Assembly: GCA_001592805.2 (NCBI GenBank)
Contig: CP051143.1
Coordinates: forward strand, 682,001-746,000
Direction of reading: 5' to 3'
Source: Peltaster fructicola
Lineage: Eukaryota; Ascomycota; Dothideomycetes
DNA: 64,000 bases
Of the stretch, positions 32,522-41,963 are shown piece after piece (position 1 is the stretch's first letter; every line of letters begins with the position of its first letter). The notes below the pieces were generated by a model. That model did not search any database. It had not been told where the DNA came from and saw only the letters and a program-made list of their open reading frames with translations. Both the position numbers and the translations under genes were made by a program.

Positions 32522-34666
32522 TCAGATCAATCGCTCATGTGGTTCTCTCCATGGCACGCCTAGGATCTCGAAGATCTTGCGCTCATCTCGACCTTCGACG
32601 ATTGTACCTTGAGTGACTCGCTCTCGGTTCTTGCCTCTTATGACATCTCGCCAAAGGCCATGCTGGTTCAGCCGGAGACCTTTCTTGCTAGCAAGAAGTC
32701 GCATACTGCGATTGAATATGTCATTGCCGGTAAAGTAAATCATGGCCGCACCAAGCTCGACGGCGGGCACCAGAAGGAAGTCTAGCCGGCGGTGGACCTT
32801 GGAAGACTCCAAACGAGAGACTCCAAGCCATTTCGAACCATCTCCAAGGCCGATCTTGGACAGGGTAGCAGTGATGAAACCTTGCTCTTCCAACCGTGGG
32901 ATGATCGTATCATTGACGACTTCGCGCATCTTTTCAATGCTCCAAGCAGGATGCGTGATGACACAGTCGATGTCGCTAGAAACAGCAGCACCACGTCGAT
33001 ATGAACCACCAATGATGAGTTCAAAGGCTGGGTCTTCATTCAGGAGACATTGACGTACAATAGCACCGTGCTGTTCGACCTCCGCTCTCGGAATGCGAAG
33101 ATTGAAGTCTTCAAAGTGCTTGATCCCAACTTTTTGACCACTTGTCAGTGTTCCTTTGACTCTCTTCTCCTGCTCGAGCAGATCTTCCAATGTCCTGTGT
33201 CCAGCTCGTACCCATCCGCTGGCTCGCGCATAGCCTACATCATAGACCTGCATGAAGAGCTGCAATGCTTGGTCACCAGGTTCTGCTTGTGCATGATCGA
33301 GTCGACGCAACCTATGCGTGAAGGCGATCTCCTCTATCTTGTCTGCTAAGCGCGCTCCGATGTTTGGTATTGCTAGTGCTTGATCCTTGGTTACGATCTT
33401 GGTCGGACGGTTTCGCAATGAGGCTATGCCTTTGCGATATGCTCTCAATCTCCATTCATCGCCTACTCGTCCATAGTAGTCCGCCATCTGCTGGAGAACC
33501 TTGATGACTTCGGCGTTGGGCCCATTGTCGCTGTCTCCGGTGTGGGCTGTCATGCACTGAAACCTGTCGAACTCCGTGAGCAATTTCTTCGTGCCCGGCC
33601 GGACGTCCGTTGAAGACACCAGCTCGCCATCGTGACTCGTGACGGCACGACCTGAGCTGCTAGGCTGGCGGTCGGAGTCGGAGTCGGAGTCTTCGAGAGG
33701 TACGTCTGTAAATTGTTTTGCTTGAGTGACTAGGTCCCGAAATTCTTCTGGCAGAGAAGCCATATTGTCAGCAAGGATTGTAGGTTCTGTATGCATGTCG
33801 TGGTGTGTTCGATCGGCTTGTGTGCTTGCTGCATCTGGCAGATTGGGAGCATCAGCTACTGCTTCTGGTGTGCTTGCTGTTGTGGCTTTAGATGCTTTGC
33901 CTGCTGACTTCAGGACAAGTGAATCGTCAGAGATCAAGCTAAGCACTGTATCAGTATCGACAGCAGCTTCAGCCGGTTGTGCACGTAAACCACGTACTGT
34001 GAACATGGTGCGTGAAGTGTCCAGTAGTGTCCGGTATGATAGACATTCGGCAGGCCAGACTTCGTTCACTACTGCTATATCATCTGGGATGGCTGAAAGT
34101 TCCAGATGCTTGAGTAATGTGGCATAATCCAAATTGATATCTACAATGACATGCGTGACGAAGCGGTTCCAGTCCTTCTGCCAGCTAGCTCCATATTCGA
34201 GCGCTTTGGTGATGCGTAGACGCCTCGCAAGGTTGGTATCGTTGTTTGGGAAAAAGTAGAATTGCAGCCCTGCAAAGATGCGCTGTGCTTCTGGTGCAAG
34301 CTTGATCACATCTTTGTCCTTGCGTTTAGAGGTCGTGCGAGGAATGGCCGAGGGTGGTGGAGCGCTAAGCGTAGGCGGTTGAGCAACAACTGGCTCTGAC
34401 TGAGCTGGCTGGGCAGCTCTGTTCACTTTCAGGGGCGGATTGCCCTCGTCTCCAACAGTAGAACCTTTGCATGGCGGCTCTTGGACGATGGCAGGAGGCA
34501 ACCGTGGCTGCTTGGGCAATCGTACTGGTTCTCTAGCTGCTCGGTCGAATATGGCCTTTGAGGCTTGCAGTCCAAGATCGATTTCGCCATCGCTCTTCTC
34601 AAGCAGACTGAATGTGTCGTAGAAACCACGCTTTCTTTCAAGTTTCTCGTCCTCGTCGACGGTCAT
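32522..34666 (-). CDS. POL4: DNA polymerase family X (Pol4/Pol lambda-like)
   Basis: A single-exon 714-residue gap-filling polymerase for non-homologous end joining and base excision repair. An N-terminal BRCT domain lies at about 127-225 (IFAGLQFYFFPNNDTNLARR, FVTHVIVDIN). A Ser/Asp-rich linker follows, including an SDSDSD run from a GGAGTC-type microrepeat near 33670. The 8-kDa/fingers region begins near 375 (NAEVIKVLQQMADYYGRVGDEWR) with the helix-hairpin-helix IPNIGARLADKIEEI. The palm has GGSYRRG, SDIDC (two catalytic Asp) and RRLDF (third Asp). The C-terminal thumb is complete. It diverges from PSF1 across 254 bp. The BRCT plus Pol X layout identifies it well. Confidence 0.94.
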   Translation of the reverse strand: MTVDEDEKLERKRGFYDTFSLLEKSDGEIDLGLQASKAIFDRAAREPVRLPKQPRLPPAIVQEPPCKGSTVGDEGNPPLKVNRAAQPAQSEPVVAQPPTLSAPPPSAIPRTTSKRKDKDVIKLAPEAQRIFAGLQFYFFPNNDTNLARRLRITKALEYGASWQKDWNRFVTHVIVDINLDYATLLKHLELSAIPDDIAVVNEVWPAECLSYRTLLDTSRTMFTVRGLRAQPAEAAVDTDTVLSLISDDSLVLKSAGKASKATTASTPEAVADAPNLPDAASTQADRTHHDMHTEPTILADNMASLPEEFRDLVTQAKQFTDVPLEDSDSDSDRQPSSSGRAVTSHDGELVSSTDVRPGTKKLLTEFDRFQCMTAHTGDSDNGPNAEVIKVLQQMADYYGRVGDEWRLRAYRKGIASLRNRPTKIVTKDQALAIPNIGARLADKIEEIAFTHRLRRLDHAQAEPGDQALQLFMQVYDVGYARASGWVRAGHRTLEDLLEQEKRVKGTLTSGQKVGIKHFEDFNLRIPRAEVEQHGAIVRQCLLNEDPAFELIIGGSYRRGAAVSSDIDCVITHPAWSIEKMREVVNDTIIPRLEEQGFITATLSKIGLGDGSKWLGVSRLESSKVHRRLDFLLVPAVELGAAMIYFTGNDIFNRSMRLLASKKGLRLNQHGLWRDVIRGKNRERVTQGTIVEGRDERKIFEILGVPWREPHERLI

Positions 34667-34860
34667 GATGGTTTCGATTCTGGATCGTCAGTGGTCGCTG
34701 CTGGCAGATACTTATCCATGATGGATTGAGACTTGCTATCATGCTAAGTAGCATCTACTCGTGATATTCGGCTGCTTGTGAAAGAAAGTGGAAGTGGCTG
34801 ATCATACGCCCTAAGTGAAGACACCCAAGAAAAGTGGGGCCCAAAAATGAAGTCGCGTTG

Positions 34861-34866
34861 ACGCGT
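34861..34866. promoter_or_regulatory. MluI cell-cycle box-like site in the POL4/PSF1 promoter
   Basis: ACGCGT lies 55 bp upstream of the PSF1 ATG and about 195 bp upstream of POL4. In yeasts this hexamer binds MBF and drives G1/S transcription of replication genes. Its placement before a GINS gene fits that role, but a single hexamer is weak evidence. Confidence 0.4.
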
Positions 34867-34920
34867 TCTCTCCTCGCAGTAACAATCAACTGACAAAGAC
34901 GACAAGCTCGTCAGGTGGCT

Positions 34921-35577
34921 ATGTATGGCGAGCAGGGCAACAAGCTTGTCGTCGATGCCAAACGCATTCAGAACTTAGCGCATCTGCCACCATATGCTAC
35001 GACAACAGTGCGTGCGGTGACGAAAGAAGTGCGAGATCTTGATCTCGAGGTCAGCAATCTACTTGCACCGTACAACAGCAATGCGACCCAGGGAAGTAAT
35101 GGCACCCAGTTCAAGTCCTCCTTCAATCCTGCAGAGGATCCTGCTACAGCATGCTCCTTGCTAGTCAATCATCTCAGCATGAGACGGAACAAACGCTGCC
35201 TCCTAGCCTATCACCGCACACGCACAGACAAGCTTGAAGAGATGTGCTGGTCTGGTTTGGATGTGCTTGAAGCACAGCAGGCTGGCCGGAATGCATCCTC
35301 TGGTCCATCGTCTTCTCTGAGCGCTGAAGAAGAGCAGTACTTCCATCAGTACAGCGACCTGCTTGCTGCATACAAAGGCCAATGGACCGACATCGACCTC
35401 ACTGGCAGCCTCGACCCTCCGAGAGACATCTTCATTGATGTGAGAGTGTTGAAGGATGCCGGAGAGATACAGACCGAGTATGGCAGCATCACTCTGACAA
35501 AGAACAGTCAATTCTATGTCCGACAAGGAGATGTCGAGCGATTGATACAGCAAGGCTACTTGCAACGCCTGAACTGA
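34921..35577 (+). CDS. PSF1: GINS complex subunit Psf1
   Basis: A single-exon 218-residue protein. Psf1 is part of the GINS tetramer that joins Mcm2-7 and Cdc45 to form the replicative helicase. The ATG at 34921 starts MYGEQGNKLVVDAKR, the family's conserved opening; an in-frame GTG 6 nt earlier is not needed. The A-domain contains MRRNKRCLLAYHRTRTDKLEEMCW, the Psf1 signature. The small C-terminal B-domain has LDPPRDIFIDVRVLKDAGEI through QFYVRQGDVERLIQQGYL. A Ser-rich insertion near residues 118-132 separates the two. Confidence 0.95.
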   Translation: MYGEQGNKLVVDAKRIQNLAHLPPYATTTVRAVTKEVRDLDLEVSNLLAPYNSNATQGSNGTQFKSSFNPAEDPATACSLLVNHLSMRRNKRCLLAYHRTRTDKLEEMCWSGLDVLEAQQAGRNASSGPSSSLSAEEEQYFHQYSDLLAAYKGQWTDIDLTGSLDPPRDIFIDVRVLKDAGEIQTEYGSITLTKNSQFYVRQGDVERLIQQGYLQRLN

Positions 35578-36193
35578 ATGTACCTCAAGCGGTTGCGCGC
35601 TCTTACGTTGCATGATATACAGGATGGGTTGAGACTGATGGACATCTTCGCCAACGACAGCTATCTTTTAGCTACCGAGGCATTACAGGAACATCTGCAA
35701 GATGACAGGTTGCCCTGCTGCATAAGAGGTCTAAGCCAGTGCTGATTTGAGCGTATGTCAGCACATTGTGCAGTTGAATGATGAAGAATTACTTACGCAT
35801 TATCGAATGGACGTTGCCGACAACGACGATGCGTGAGTCTCAGAACTATGCTTACCACAAAATCTGGGATCACAGGCACTCTTCAATGTACAGTCATCGC
35901 AACTGAGCTCGAATCAAGCTCATTGCAATCTTTCGACCAACCAGCAGGGTCTCAATTGTACAAGAAGGCAAATTCTCCTATAGTCGTCCAGCGTCGGCGA
36001 CAGATCTTTGAGCATATAAGAGAACATGTCTCGACGTTTGTAACTGGGTACTCTTCACATCGAGACCCACGCATCGACAACTCGCTCAGTCTTTTTGCAA
36101 GTGCACATACAGTAGAGAATCATCCGGCTATACGGCGGACAGCACAATTACATCATAGTCAACGACAACATCATTCACAACAGAAAGGTCAAG
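35578..36193. other. Intergenic, same-direction gap
   Basis: About 620 bp with the PSF1 3' UTR and the promoter of the next gene. A plus-strand frame at 35833-36270 is open but lacks protein-like features. Nothing else seen. Confidence 0.4.
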
Positions 36194-36877
36194 ATGGCTC
36201 CTATTTGCGCGCTCGCGGTCAGCGGTATACTGTTCTTCTCGATCTCTCACGCTATTGTTCTGCCAGCTAGCGACTTCGGCCAAGTATCCATCACACCAGC
36301 ACACCTGGCCTGTTCCAAGAACGCATCGAGAACGTTTGAGACAGAGGCCACTATGGTGAACAGTGCGGTCCTCGAACGCCGGTCGGTAGTGGTAGGGTCC
36401 CGACCTGAATGGCTTGACTGCCATCGCCTGAAGCATGCCAGCCAATGGGGTGATGTGTTCACTGGGTGCTACTATGGAGACACACCTGATGGCTACCCAG
36501 CGAGCGAAAAGGACCACTTCCGAGAGCAGCTCACGGAGCTGATCAGGATATCCGTTGGCACTGGCACCGTCACAGATCGATTCCATCCAGACATCAACAA
36601 CTATCCTCGCTGGTTATGCACTGGAGAAGAGAACAAGAGACTCTGCGTGTCATGGTCGGACACTCTACTTGCTCATATTGAGCCAGATATGTCCAAGATC
36701 GCAATCGAAAAGGCACAGCAATGTCTCTACAAGCACGGCTACAGCTCTGAAATAGCTCTATTCACATTTACTGGCAAGCGCGTAAACATCTGCATTACCA
36801 GTAAGCCTGGCGAGTGTGAGAGAGCTCTATGTGAGGACTCACGAGTCGAGACTGGGCAGGTCAACGAACGACAGTAA
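36194..36877 (+). CDS. Secreted cysteine-rich protein, function unknown
   Basis: A single-exon 227-residue protein that I do not recognise. Residues 1-20 (MAPICALAVSGILFFSISHA) form a classical signal peptide with a likely cut after SHA. The mature part holds nine cysteines (C40, C76, C92, C142, C151, C177, C200, C208, C213), an odd number, so one may be unpaired or the N-terminal C40 may lie in a propeptide that ends at ERR (61-63). Aromatic residues and Gly/Tyr patches such as GCYYGDTPDGYP suggest a compact extracellular fold. Size and Cys content fit the broad class of secreted small proteins that includes effector candidates, but no family assignment is possible. It is surrounded by replication and orphan genes. 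Confidence 0.7.
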   Translation: MAPICALAVSGILFFSISHAIVLPASDFGQVSITPAHLACSKNASRTFETEATMVNSAVLERRSVVVGSRPEWLDCHRLKHASQWGDVFTGCYYGDTPDGYPASEKDHFREQLTELIRISVGTGTVTDRFHPDINNYPRWLCTGEENKRLCVSWSDTLLAHIEPDMSKIAIEKAQQCLYKHGYSSEIALFTFTGKRVNICITSKPGECERALCEDSRVETGQVNERQ

Positions 36878-37242
36878 CAATAACCTGATTGTCGCTGTCA
36901 CAATCTGGCAAGACAAGTGGACGGCACGACAATTGTCAGTGTTCCTGTCCTGAGGTCTTGAACTGCACACACACATTGGAGAGACAGCAAGCTTTCGCCA
37001 TAAGGATCATTGAGGCAATACGGCTACACTGGTGGCTGCTGTATAACAATACACCTGGTACATCAACAGGACTCCCAGAACGAACCTCGCATTTAGGCAC
37101 GCACAGCGGCTCCAGACACAACTTTTGCACCAACATGTGGTGACAGTCTCAGGCAACCATCGTCCCTCGCGCGGTCCAGCCATCATCCTCGATCGAACAT
37201 CTCCAAGGGCACAGCCTCGTGTCCTGCCAAGATGACTTGCTC
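36878..37242. other. Gap that may include an unseen 5' exon
   Basis: The frame of the next gene is open back to 37144, after an in-frame stop, and reads protein-like there (IVPRAVQPSSSIEHLQ). An AG acceptor at 37149-37150 (TCTCAG) could join an upstream exon, but I could not place one with confidence. Confidence 0.3.
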
Positions 37243-37841
37243 ATGCCACTGCCACTCTACGGCGATCTTCCCAGAGACACTATCTTCCTTACTAGCGTCA
37301 GAAGTGTCGCCCTTGACTTAGGAACTTTGGAGCTGAAGAAGGACATGATTGACGACATCGTACGACAGATGAAGAACACATGGTACTTCAGGAAGGCAGA
37401 CGGGACCTACTTGTCAGCATCAACCACGAACACGAGCGTTGAACGGTGGCCAGCGAGATCTATCTGGGACGGCAAGAGATGGGTTCGAGATGAGACTGAG
37501 CCAGGCTTTGTTTGGTACTGTGAGTCACGTCTGTGCTGGCAACGATTCTCGCTGATGTGAACATGATAGTTGTTGCAACTGTCTGCTTCAGATACGAGCG
37601 CGGGTTCACCACAGAGAGAAAGGCATTAACACTGGACTTGCAGGCAACTGCTATTTCGAGCAGGTCTTTTGCATGGTCGAGGCCCACAGCGTTCGTCTAC
37701 AAATATCTACTTGAGAGTCTAGGTTTGCCAGTAGATACACCTACCGTTGATACATGTAACAAAATCCCATACGCGGACATTCCTCGACTGTCCAACCTAG
37801 AGTCTATGGCGTCAGAAAAGAGAAGAGACTCAGCCATATGA
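37243..37841 (+). CDS. Orphan two-exon gene, N-terminus uncertain
   Basis: Exon 1 runs to 37519, a 50 nt GT-AG intron covers 37520-37569 and exon 2 ends at 37841. Splicing keeps the frame across FVWYFVATVCFRYERGF. Using the first ATG at 37243 gives a protein of about 182 residues, but the open frame extends upstream and the true start may lie in another exon. Seen in the protein: a central region rich in Arg/Trp (SVERWPARSIWDGKRWVRDE), a short hydrophobic patch at the splice, and a hydrophilic tail. No signal peptide is visible from this start. I recognise no family. It lies just downstream of the secreted Cys-rich gene and could belong to the same accessory pocket. Confidence 0.5.
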
Positions 37842-38342
37842 CTTGACGGACCTGAAAGCCGAGACGGGAGTTCAGACATGGCTCATGTTAGCAAAGAGGC
37901 GCCTATATGGGCCAAGCCTCAAGGTAGTTGAGCAGACGTGATGTAGTACAATGCAATTGGCGAAGGATCAAGCTCATACCTTGGACGTCTATGCTCAGCG
38001 CATGAATACGTTCGAGGTCATCTTCTGTCTTAATCATTATCCTTTGACAACGAGGATCTGCTCTTGAAAAGTGGCAAGCTGAGTCTTGGCATGGCTCATG
38101 CTTCTTGGACATTTCCCAAAGCAGGTTAGTTGCTGAAGGCAAGACTATACAACGCCGAACAGACCACGAGCGTGCATATATCACAGCACGCAGTGCCCAC
38201 GAGGTGATGCGCAGATAGAGCCGACGATTTGCCAACAAGTCTGTGCAGTCTCGACCCATTCAACCTTGTGCAACGATGTTGTATTGAACACCTATCATCT
38301 CGCAAGCCCACCAGGGCAAGACGACAGACTGCACTCGCCATC
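37842..38342. other. Intergenic gap before the sirtuin gene
   Basis: About 500 bp. A minus-strand frame of 118 codons at 37903-38259 contains a helical, charged stretch (IKTEDDLERIHALSIDVQ) but has no other support. Otherwise nothing. Confidence 0.35.
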
Positions 38343-39869
38343 ATGGACACAGAAGGAGGTGCCTCACAGTCGCTCTCTCAGCCGAGCAACTCAACACATC
38401 CATCAGGGGTAGATAACGATATCGTGGCGGCAGAGCTTGAGCTGTCTTCAACTGTGAAGCGCAAGCGTGGCGATTCGACAAACAGTTTTGAAGGAGACCT
38501 GACACTAGCGGCTCATGCTGAGCTCTCACCAGCTGTGGCTAGTGACGACGACGATGGCGGGATTGACGAAGGATCACTAGAAGAAGTTGACATCGACGAT
38601 CTTGTCGAGAACCTGGCTCACAACGCTCGGGACAACGACCTGGTGGCTCTGAGTACGCCGGCCGAAGTGCGTAGCAAGATCCTGAATGTCGGCATCACAA
38701 CGTTTGTCAATGATTTGCTCACGCAAACTGGAAAGACAGCAGTACAATTAGGCGCAGAGTTGGGCCTCGCTGCTGATCTATTAGAAGACGAGGAGATGTA
38801 CATGTATCTACTGGAACGAATCGTCGTCAGCTCCATGACCCGTCGTCGAAAGTTACAACAGTATAACACCATAGATGACGCTGCTCATCTCATAAGCAAG
38901 TCGAAGAACATCATGGTCATCACTGGCGCAGGCATATCGACCTCACTGGGCATCCCAGACTTTCGATCCAAGCACACTGGCTTCTACTCGAAGCTGCAGG
39001 AGATGGGCTTCTCGGAACCAGAGGACGTCTTCGACATACACATCTTTGACGAGCAGCCCGAGATCTTCTACAGTCTTGCCGGCGACATTCTTCCCAAGGG
39101 CAAGGAGTACACGCCAACTCATGGTTTCATACGTCTGCTGCAGGACCACGATCGGCTACAGACGAACTACACCCAAAACATCGATAACCTTGAAGCAAAT
39201 GCAGGCTTAGATCCAGCAAAGATCATACAGTGTCACGGTAGTTTCGCAACAGCATCATGCCGATTGTGCAAGCATCAGGTGCCTGGAGAGGACATCTTCG
39301 ATGACCTCCGCGCCAAGAAGGTGTCTCTGTGCAAGTTGTGCATTGAGAGAATCGCCATAGAGGCGCAGACAGTCAAGCCAGCTACGAAAAAGATCAAGTT
39401 TGATGCGGACACCTCAGAGGGTGAGGATGACAACATCCCAACGCCAGGCGTCATGAAGCCAGACATCACCTTCTTCGGCGAGCAATTGCCAAACACATTC
39501 TTCGAGCGCTTCCAGGAAGAAGACAGCCACACCGCTGATCTTGTCATCGTGATTGGCACATCTCTCAAGGTGGCACCTGTGGCAGACATGCCTAATCACA
39601 TGCCTGAGAGCACGCCGCACATCTTCATCTCGCGAGAGCCTTGTGAGCACATCAGATTCGACATTCAGCTGCTGGGCGATTGTGATGCAGTATGTTGGGA
39701 ACTGAGCCGGCGTGCAGGCTTGCAGCTGAAGCACAGCATGATCCCTGAGGACTTCTCAGTAGAGGTCAGGGCTGCTGGCGACAGCGGGCACCACTGGACG
39801 ATCACGAACGCACTTGATGCCGACAAGGACACCGCGCATTCGTCAGCAGAGAAGCTGGATGCACGATAA
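38343..39869 (+). CDS. Sir2-family NAD-dependent protein deacetylase (Hst1/Sir2 type)
   Basis: A single-exon 508-residue nuclear-type sirtuin. The N-terminal 110 residues are acidic and disordered. A Sir2 N-terminal (DUF592-like) region follows with TFVNDLLTQTGKTAVQLG. The catalytic core begins near residue 190 with ITGAGISTSLGIPDFRS and continues with NYTQNIDNLE. The catalytic His is H298 in QCHGSF. Two zinc Cys pairs follow (CRLCKH, then CKLC), separated by about 25 residues. GTSLKVAPVADMP closes the NAD site. Between the second Cys pair and DITFFGEQLP lies a Lys/Asp-rich insert of about 40 residues. The DUF592-like part places it with Hst1/Sir2 rather than Hst2 or Hst4. Expected role: histone deacetylation and silencing. 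The ATG at 38343 is the first in a sensible context. Confidence 0.93.
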   Translation: MDTEGGASQSLSQPSNSTHPSGVDNDIVAAELELSSTVKRKRGDSTNSFEGDLTLAAHAELSPAVASDDDDGGIDEGSLEEVDIDDLVENLAHNARDNDLVALSTPAEVRSKILNVGITTFVNDLLTQTGKTAVQLGAELGLAADLLEDEEMYMYLLERIVVSSMTRRRKLQQYNTIDDAAHLISKSKNIMVITGAGISTSLGIPDFRSKHTGFYSKLQEMGFSEPEDVFDIHIFDEQPEIFYSLAGDILPKGKEYTPTHGFIRLLQDHDRLQTNYTQNIDNLEANAGLDPAKIIQCHGSFATASCRLCKHQVPGEDIFDDLRAKKVSLCKLCIERIAIEAQTVKPATKKIKFDADTSEGEDDNIPTPGVMKPDITFFGEQLPNTFFERFQEEDSHTADLVIVIGTSLKVAPVADMPNHMPESTPHIFISREPCEHIRFDIQLLGDCDAVCWELSRRAGLQLKHSMIPEDFSVEVRAAGDSGHHWTITNALDADKDTAHSSAEKLDAR

Positions 39870-39899
39870 TGTTGGGGTTGTCTATTGGATGACCTCACA

Positions 39900-40010
39900 A
39901 GCTGTACATATGGCATCGTTGTGGTTGGCCCCATATCAGACAGCGGACGCCAGATTTCTGAGCTGTACAAGTGAATTCTTAGCTGTACAATGGCGTTTGG
40001 AGCTGTACAA
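39900..40010. repeat. Phased AGCTGTACAA direct repeats upstream of an orphan gene
   Basis: The decamer AGCTGTACAA occurs exactly at 39961-39970, 39981-39990 and 40001-40010, a 20 bp period (two helical turns). A fourth copy with one terminal mismatch (AGCTGTACAT) lies at 39900-39909. The core TGTACA is palindromic. The spacer sequences differ, so this is an array of sites and not a simple tandem duplication. It sits 31-141 bp after the sirtuin stop and 68-178 bp before the ATG at 40078, so it may be a regulatory array for the latter. Confidence 0.7.
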
Positions 40011-40077
40011 GGAAAAGATAAAAGCCAGCATGATCTGTTCAATGTTAGACATATAATCAATCGCAAACACGAACAAC

Positions 40078-40988
40078 ATGCATCTCAGTCTCGGAACATC
40101 AACAGCTCTCCCTCCAATGCTCGCTCGTGCAGCAATGCTCTTGAACGGACGCAACGACGCTTCGAAGGCTCAGAGCAATGCTCAATCAAGGCTGATACTT
40201 GATGGTCATACTGTTGTATGCGACCTTCGTGATACACAACAGGCGGCTGCTTTCGACAAATTGATTGCAGAGCAATCCGAACTTCCAACTTCTATCGAGA
40301 CTGTCACTCTTCGAACATGGATGCTGTGGCCACGCCGTCGTAGCACGAGCTGGGAGTATCGTGTTGTCGACATCATCATCAGCAATGGAGGAAAGGAAAC
40401 GAACATGATAGAGCTTCAAGAGCTTCCAAAAAGTGGCGTTGGAGAAGGTCAATACCATAAAGACTCCTATGATGTGAGTTTAAGCCTGATGATGAGATGA
40501 CAGCCACTGACCTATTGCTACAGAGGTGTCAGTGTTCCGTCCATGAGATGCTCAAGATGGCAGGGATCAATGTTCAGAGCATTGAAGCTGACCACAGCCG
40601 TCGATTCACCGCACTGGAGACTGCTCGACTCGTGGCACACATGATGCAAAAGCATCAGAAGAGAGCTGGAACTGGATGGTTGCACAGCTCTGCAAAGGCT
40701 TGCGGAGAGCACTGGAACGAGTGCGATCGTTGTCATTGCTCTCAGATCTTCCTCTGCAAGGATGGTAGGATCATTGCTGCAGCCTGTGGAAGCACACGCT
40801 CTCAGGTCGAGTCTGCTTCTGGTGGTAAGATGTCCAAGAGAGATGCTGCTGCCGCTAGCGTTGTCAAACGCTGGAACCAGATCGAAAGAGGAGAACCATA
40901 TAAGCCTCGTGTTGAGAGCAAGTTTTGGTGGAAAGAAGGTGAGGCTTTGCCTTCTGGACTCAAGTGTGAAGCATGGTGGAATGCTTGA
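40078..40988 (+). CDS. Orphan two-exon gene with a Cys/His-rich segment
   Basis: Exons 40078-40473 and 40524-40988 with a 50 nt intron (GTGAGT...GCTACAG) give 286 residues. The unspliced reading stops just inside the intron, so splicing is needed. I recognise no family. The N-terminal half is a mixed alpha/beta sequence (LILDGHTVVCDLRDTQQAAAF, WEYRVVDIIISNGG). The second half has KACGEHWNECDRCHCSQIFLC (residues 191-210), with C192, C199, C202, C204 and C210 plus H195 and H203, and C220 nearby; this could be a metal site or a disulfide cluster. The C-terminus is Lys/Trp-rich (KFWWKEGEALPSGLKCEAWWNA). No signal peptide. Its stop lies 10 bp from the stop of the convergent SF3a2 gene. Upstream is the phased AGCTGTACAA array. 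Confidence 0.75.
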
Positions 40989-40998
40989 AAGCTGTTGG

Positions 40999-41721
40999 CT
41001 ACACACTGGATTGCACACCTGGTGGTGGTCTAGGCACGCCAGGTACACCCTTGTAGAGCTCTTCTCTCTCAGTCTTGAAGGTAATCTGAATCCAAAACTC
41101 TTTGCTGTCACGATCGAACCATGTCCAGTGCTTGTGCTCGCTCTTATCCACGTCTCGTGCTTGTATTTTGAAGCCGCAGGTCTCGTATGGCTCTGCCGCG
41201 ACGAGCAGATACTGGTAGTCTTTGTCAGGTTCTTCGACCTTCTGTTCGAACGAGCTCATGTAACGCATCCTAGGTTCGACATCATGTGCGATCTCTGGGT
41301 ATTGGAGCTGAAACAACAGTCCATCCTGTGATGTCGCCGGATCTCGCGTCTTCGTGATCTTGTAGCCAGGTCTGCCGATCTTGACAAAGTTCTTGCGCAC
41401 CTGGATTGCATTTGCGCCGGTGAATCCTTCATCTGGCTTCTTGCCTAACTGTGCTTCCTTTGCGGCTCGTCGTGCGAGGTTCGTCTGATGCTTCTTGCCT
41501 TGTGTGTGTGCGAGATAACTTCCATCGTTCTGGTGGACTGTGAGACAAAGTCTACACTCGAAGCTGCCGACGTGGTTCTTGAAGAAGTATGGGTCTTTGT
41601 CGAGATCGATCGTCTCGAGCGCGAGCTTTCGTAGTCGCTCTCGTCGGTCTGCGTCGGTCGCTGATTGCGAGGCGACACCTCCACCACCGAACTTCGAGCC
41701 TGCTCGATTCTGATAGTCCAT
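40999..41721 (-). CDS. PRP11: Splicing factor SF3a subunit 2 (Prp11/SAP62)
   Basis: A U2 snRNP protein needed for prespliceosome formation. Single exon, 240 residues starting MDYQNRAGSKFGGGG, the family's conserved opening; codons upstream in the same frame are leader. The matrin-type zinc finger uses C56, C59, H72 and H78 (CRLC, then H-x5-H). The downstream conserved block is present (IGRPGYKITKTRDP, LLFQLQYPEIA, QYLLVAAEPYETCGFKIQ, HWTWFDRDSKEFWIQI). It lacks the proline-rich tail of the animal protein, as expected for fungi. Divergent from NAR1 across 242 bp. Confidence 0.96.
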   Translation of the reverse strand: MDYQNRAGSKFGGGGVASQSATDADRRERLRKLALETIDLDKDPYFFKNHVGSFECRLCLTVHQNDGSYLAHTQGKKHQTNLARRAAKEAQLGKKPDEGFTGANAIQVRKNFVKIGRPGYKITKTRDPATSQDGLLFQLQYPEIAHDVEPRMRYMSSFEQKVEEPDKDYQYLLVAAEPYETCGFKIQARDVDKSEHKHWTWFDRDSKEFWIQITFKTEREELYKGVPGVPRPPPGVQSSV

Positions 41722-41963
41722 GTTGTGCTGTGTGAGTATTTGATTGTGGTTCAACAATTGGAGCTTCTAGAAGCACGCGACTGGTGCAGTGTTGTTCTCG
41801 GCCGATTTTCGGAGACAAGTATGACATTCACTTTTCCTTAGTCCGCCACAACTTGATAATTGCTATGATGTGATTTGTCACTCGTTTCCCAAGATATCGC
41901 TTCGCATGTCCTCCATTAGACAGTCCTTCGTTGTGAGAGTGCTTGCACCGGACTGACAGCATC

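Noticed and set aside
40518-41111. 197-codon minus-strand frame overlapping the orphan's second exon
   Set aside because: Overlaps both the orphan exon and the SF3a2 end in other frames; no recognisable motif.
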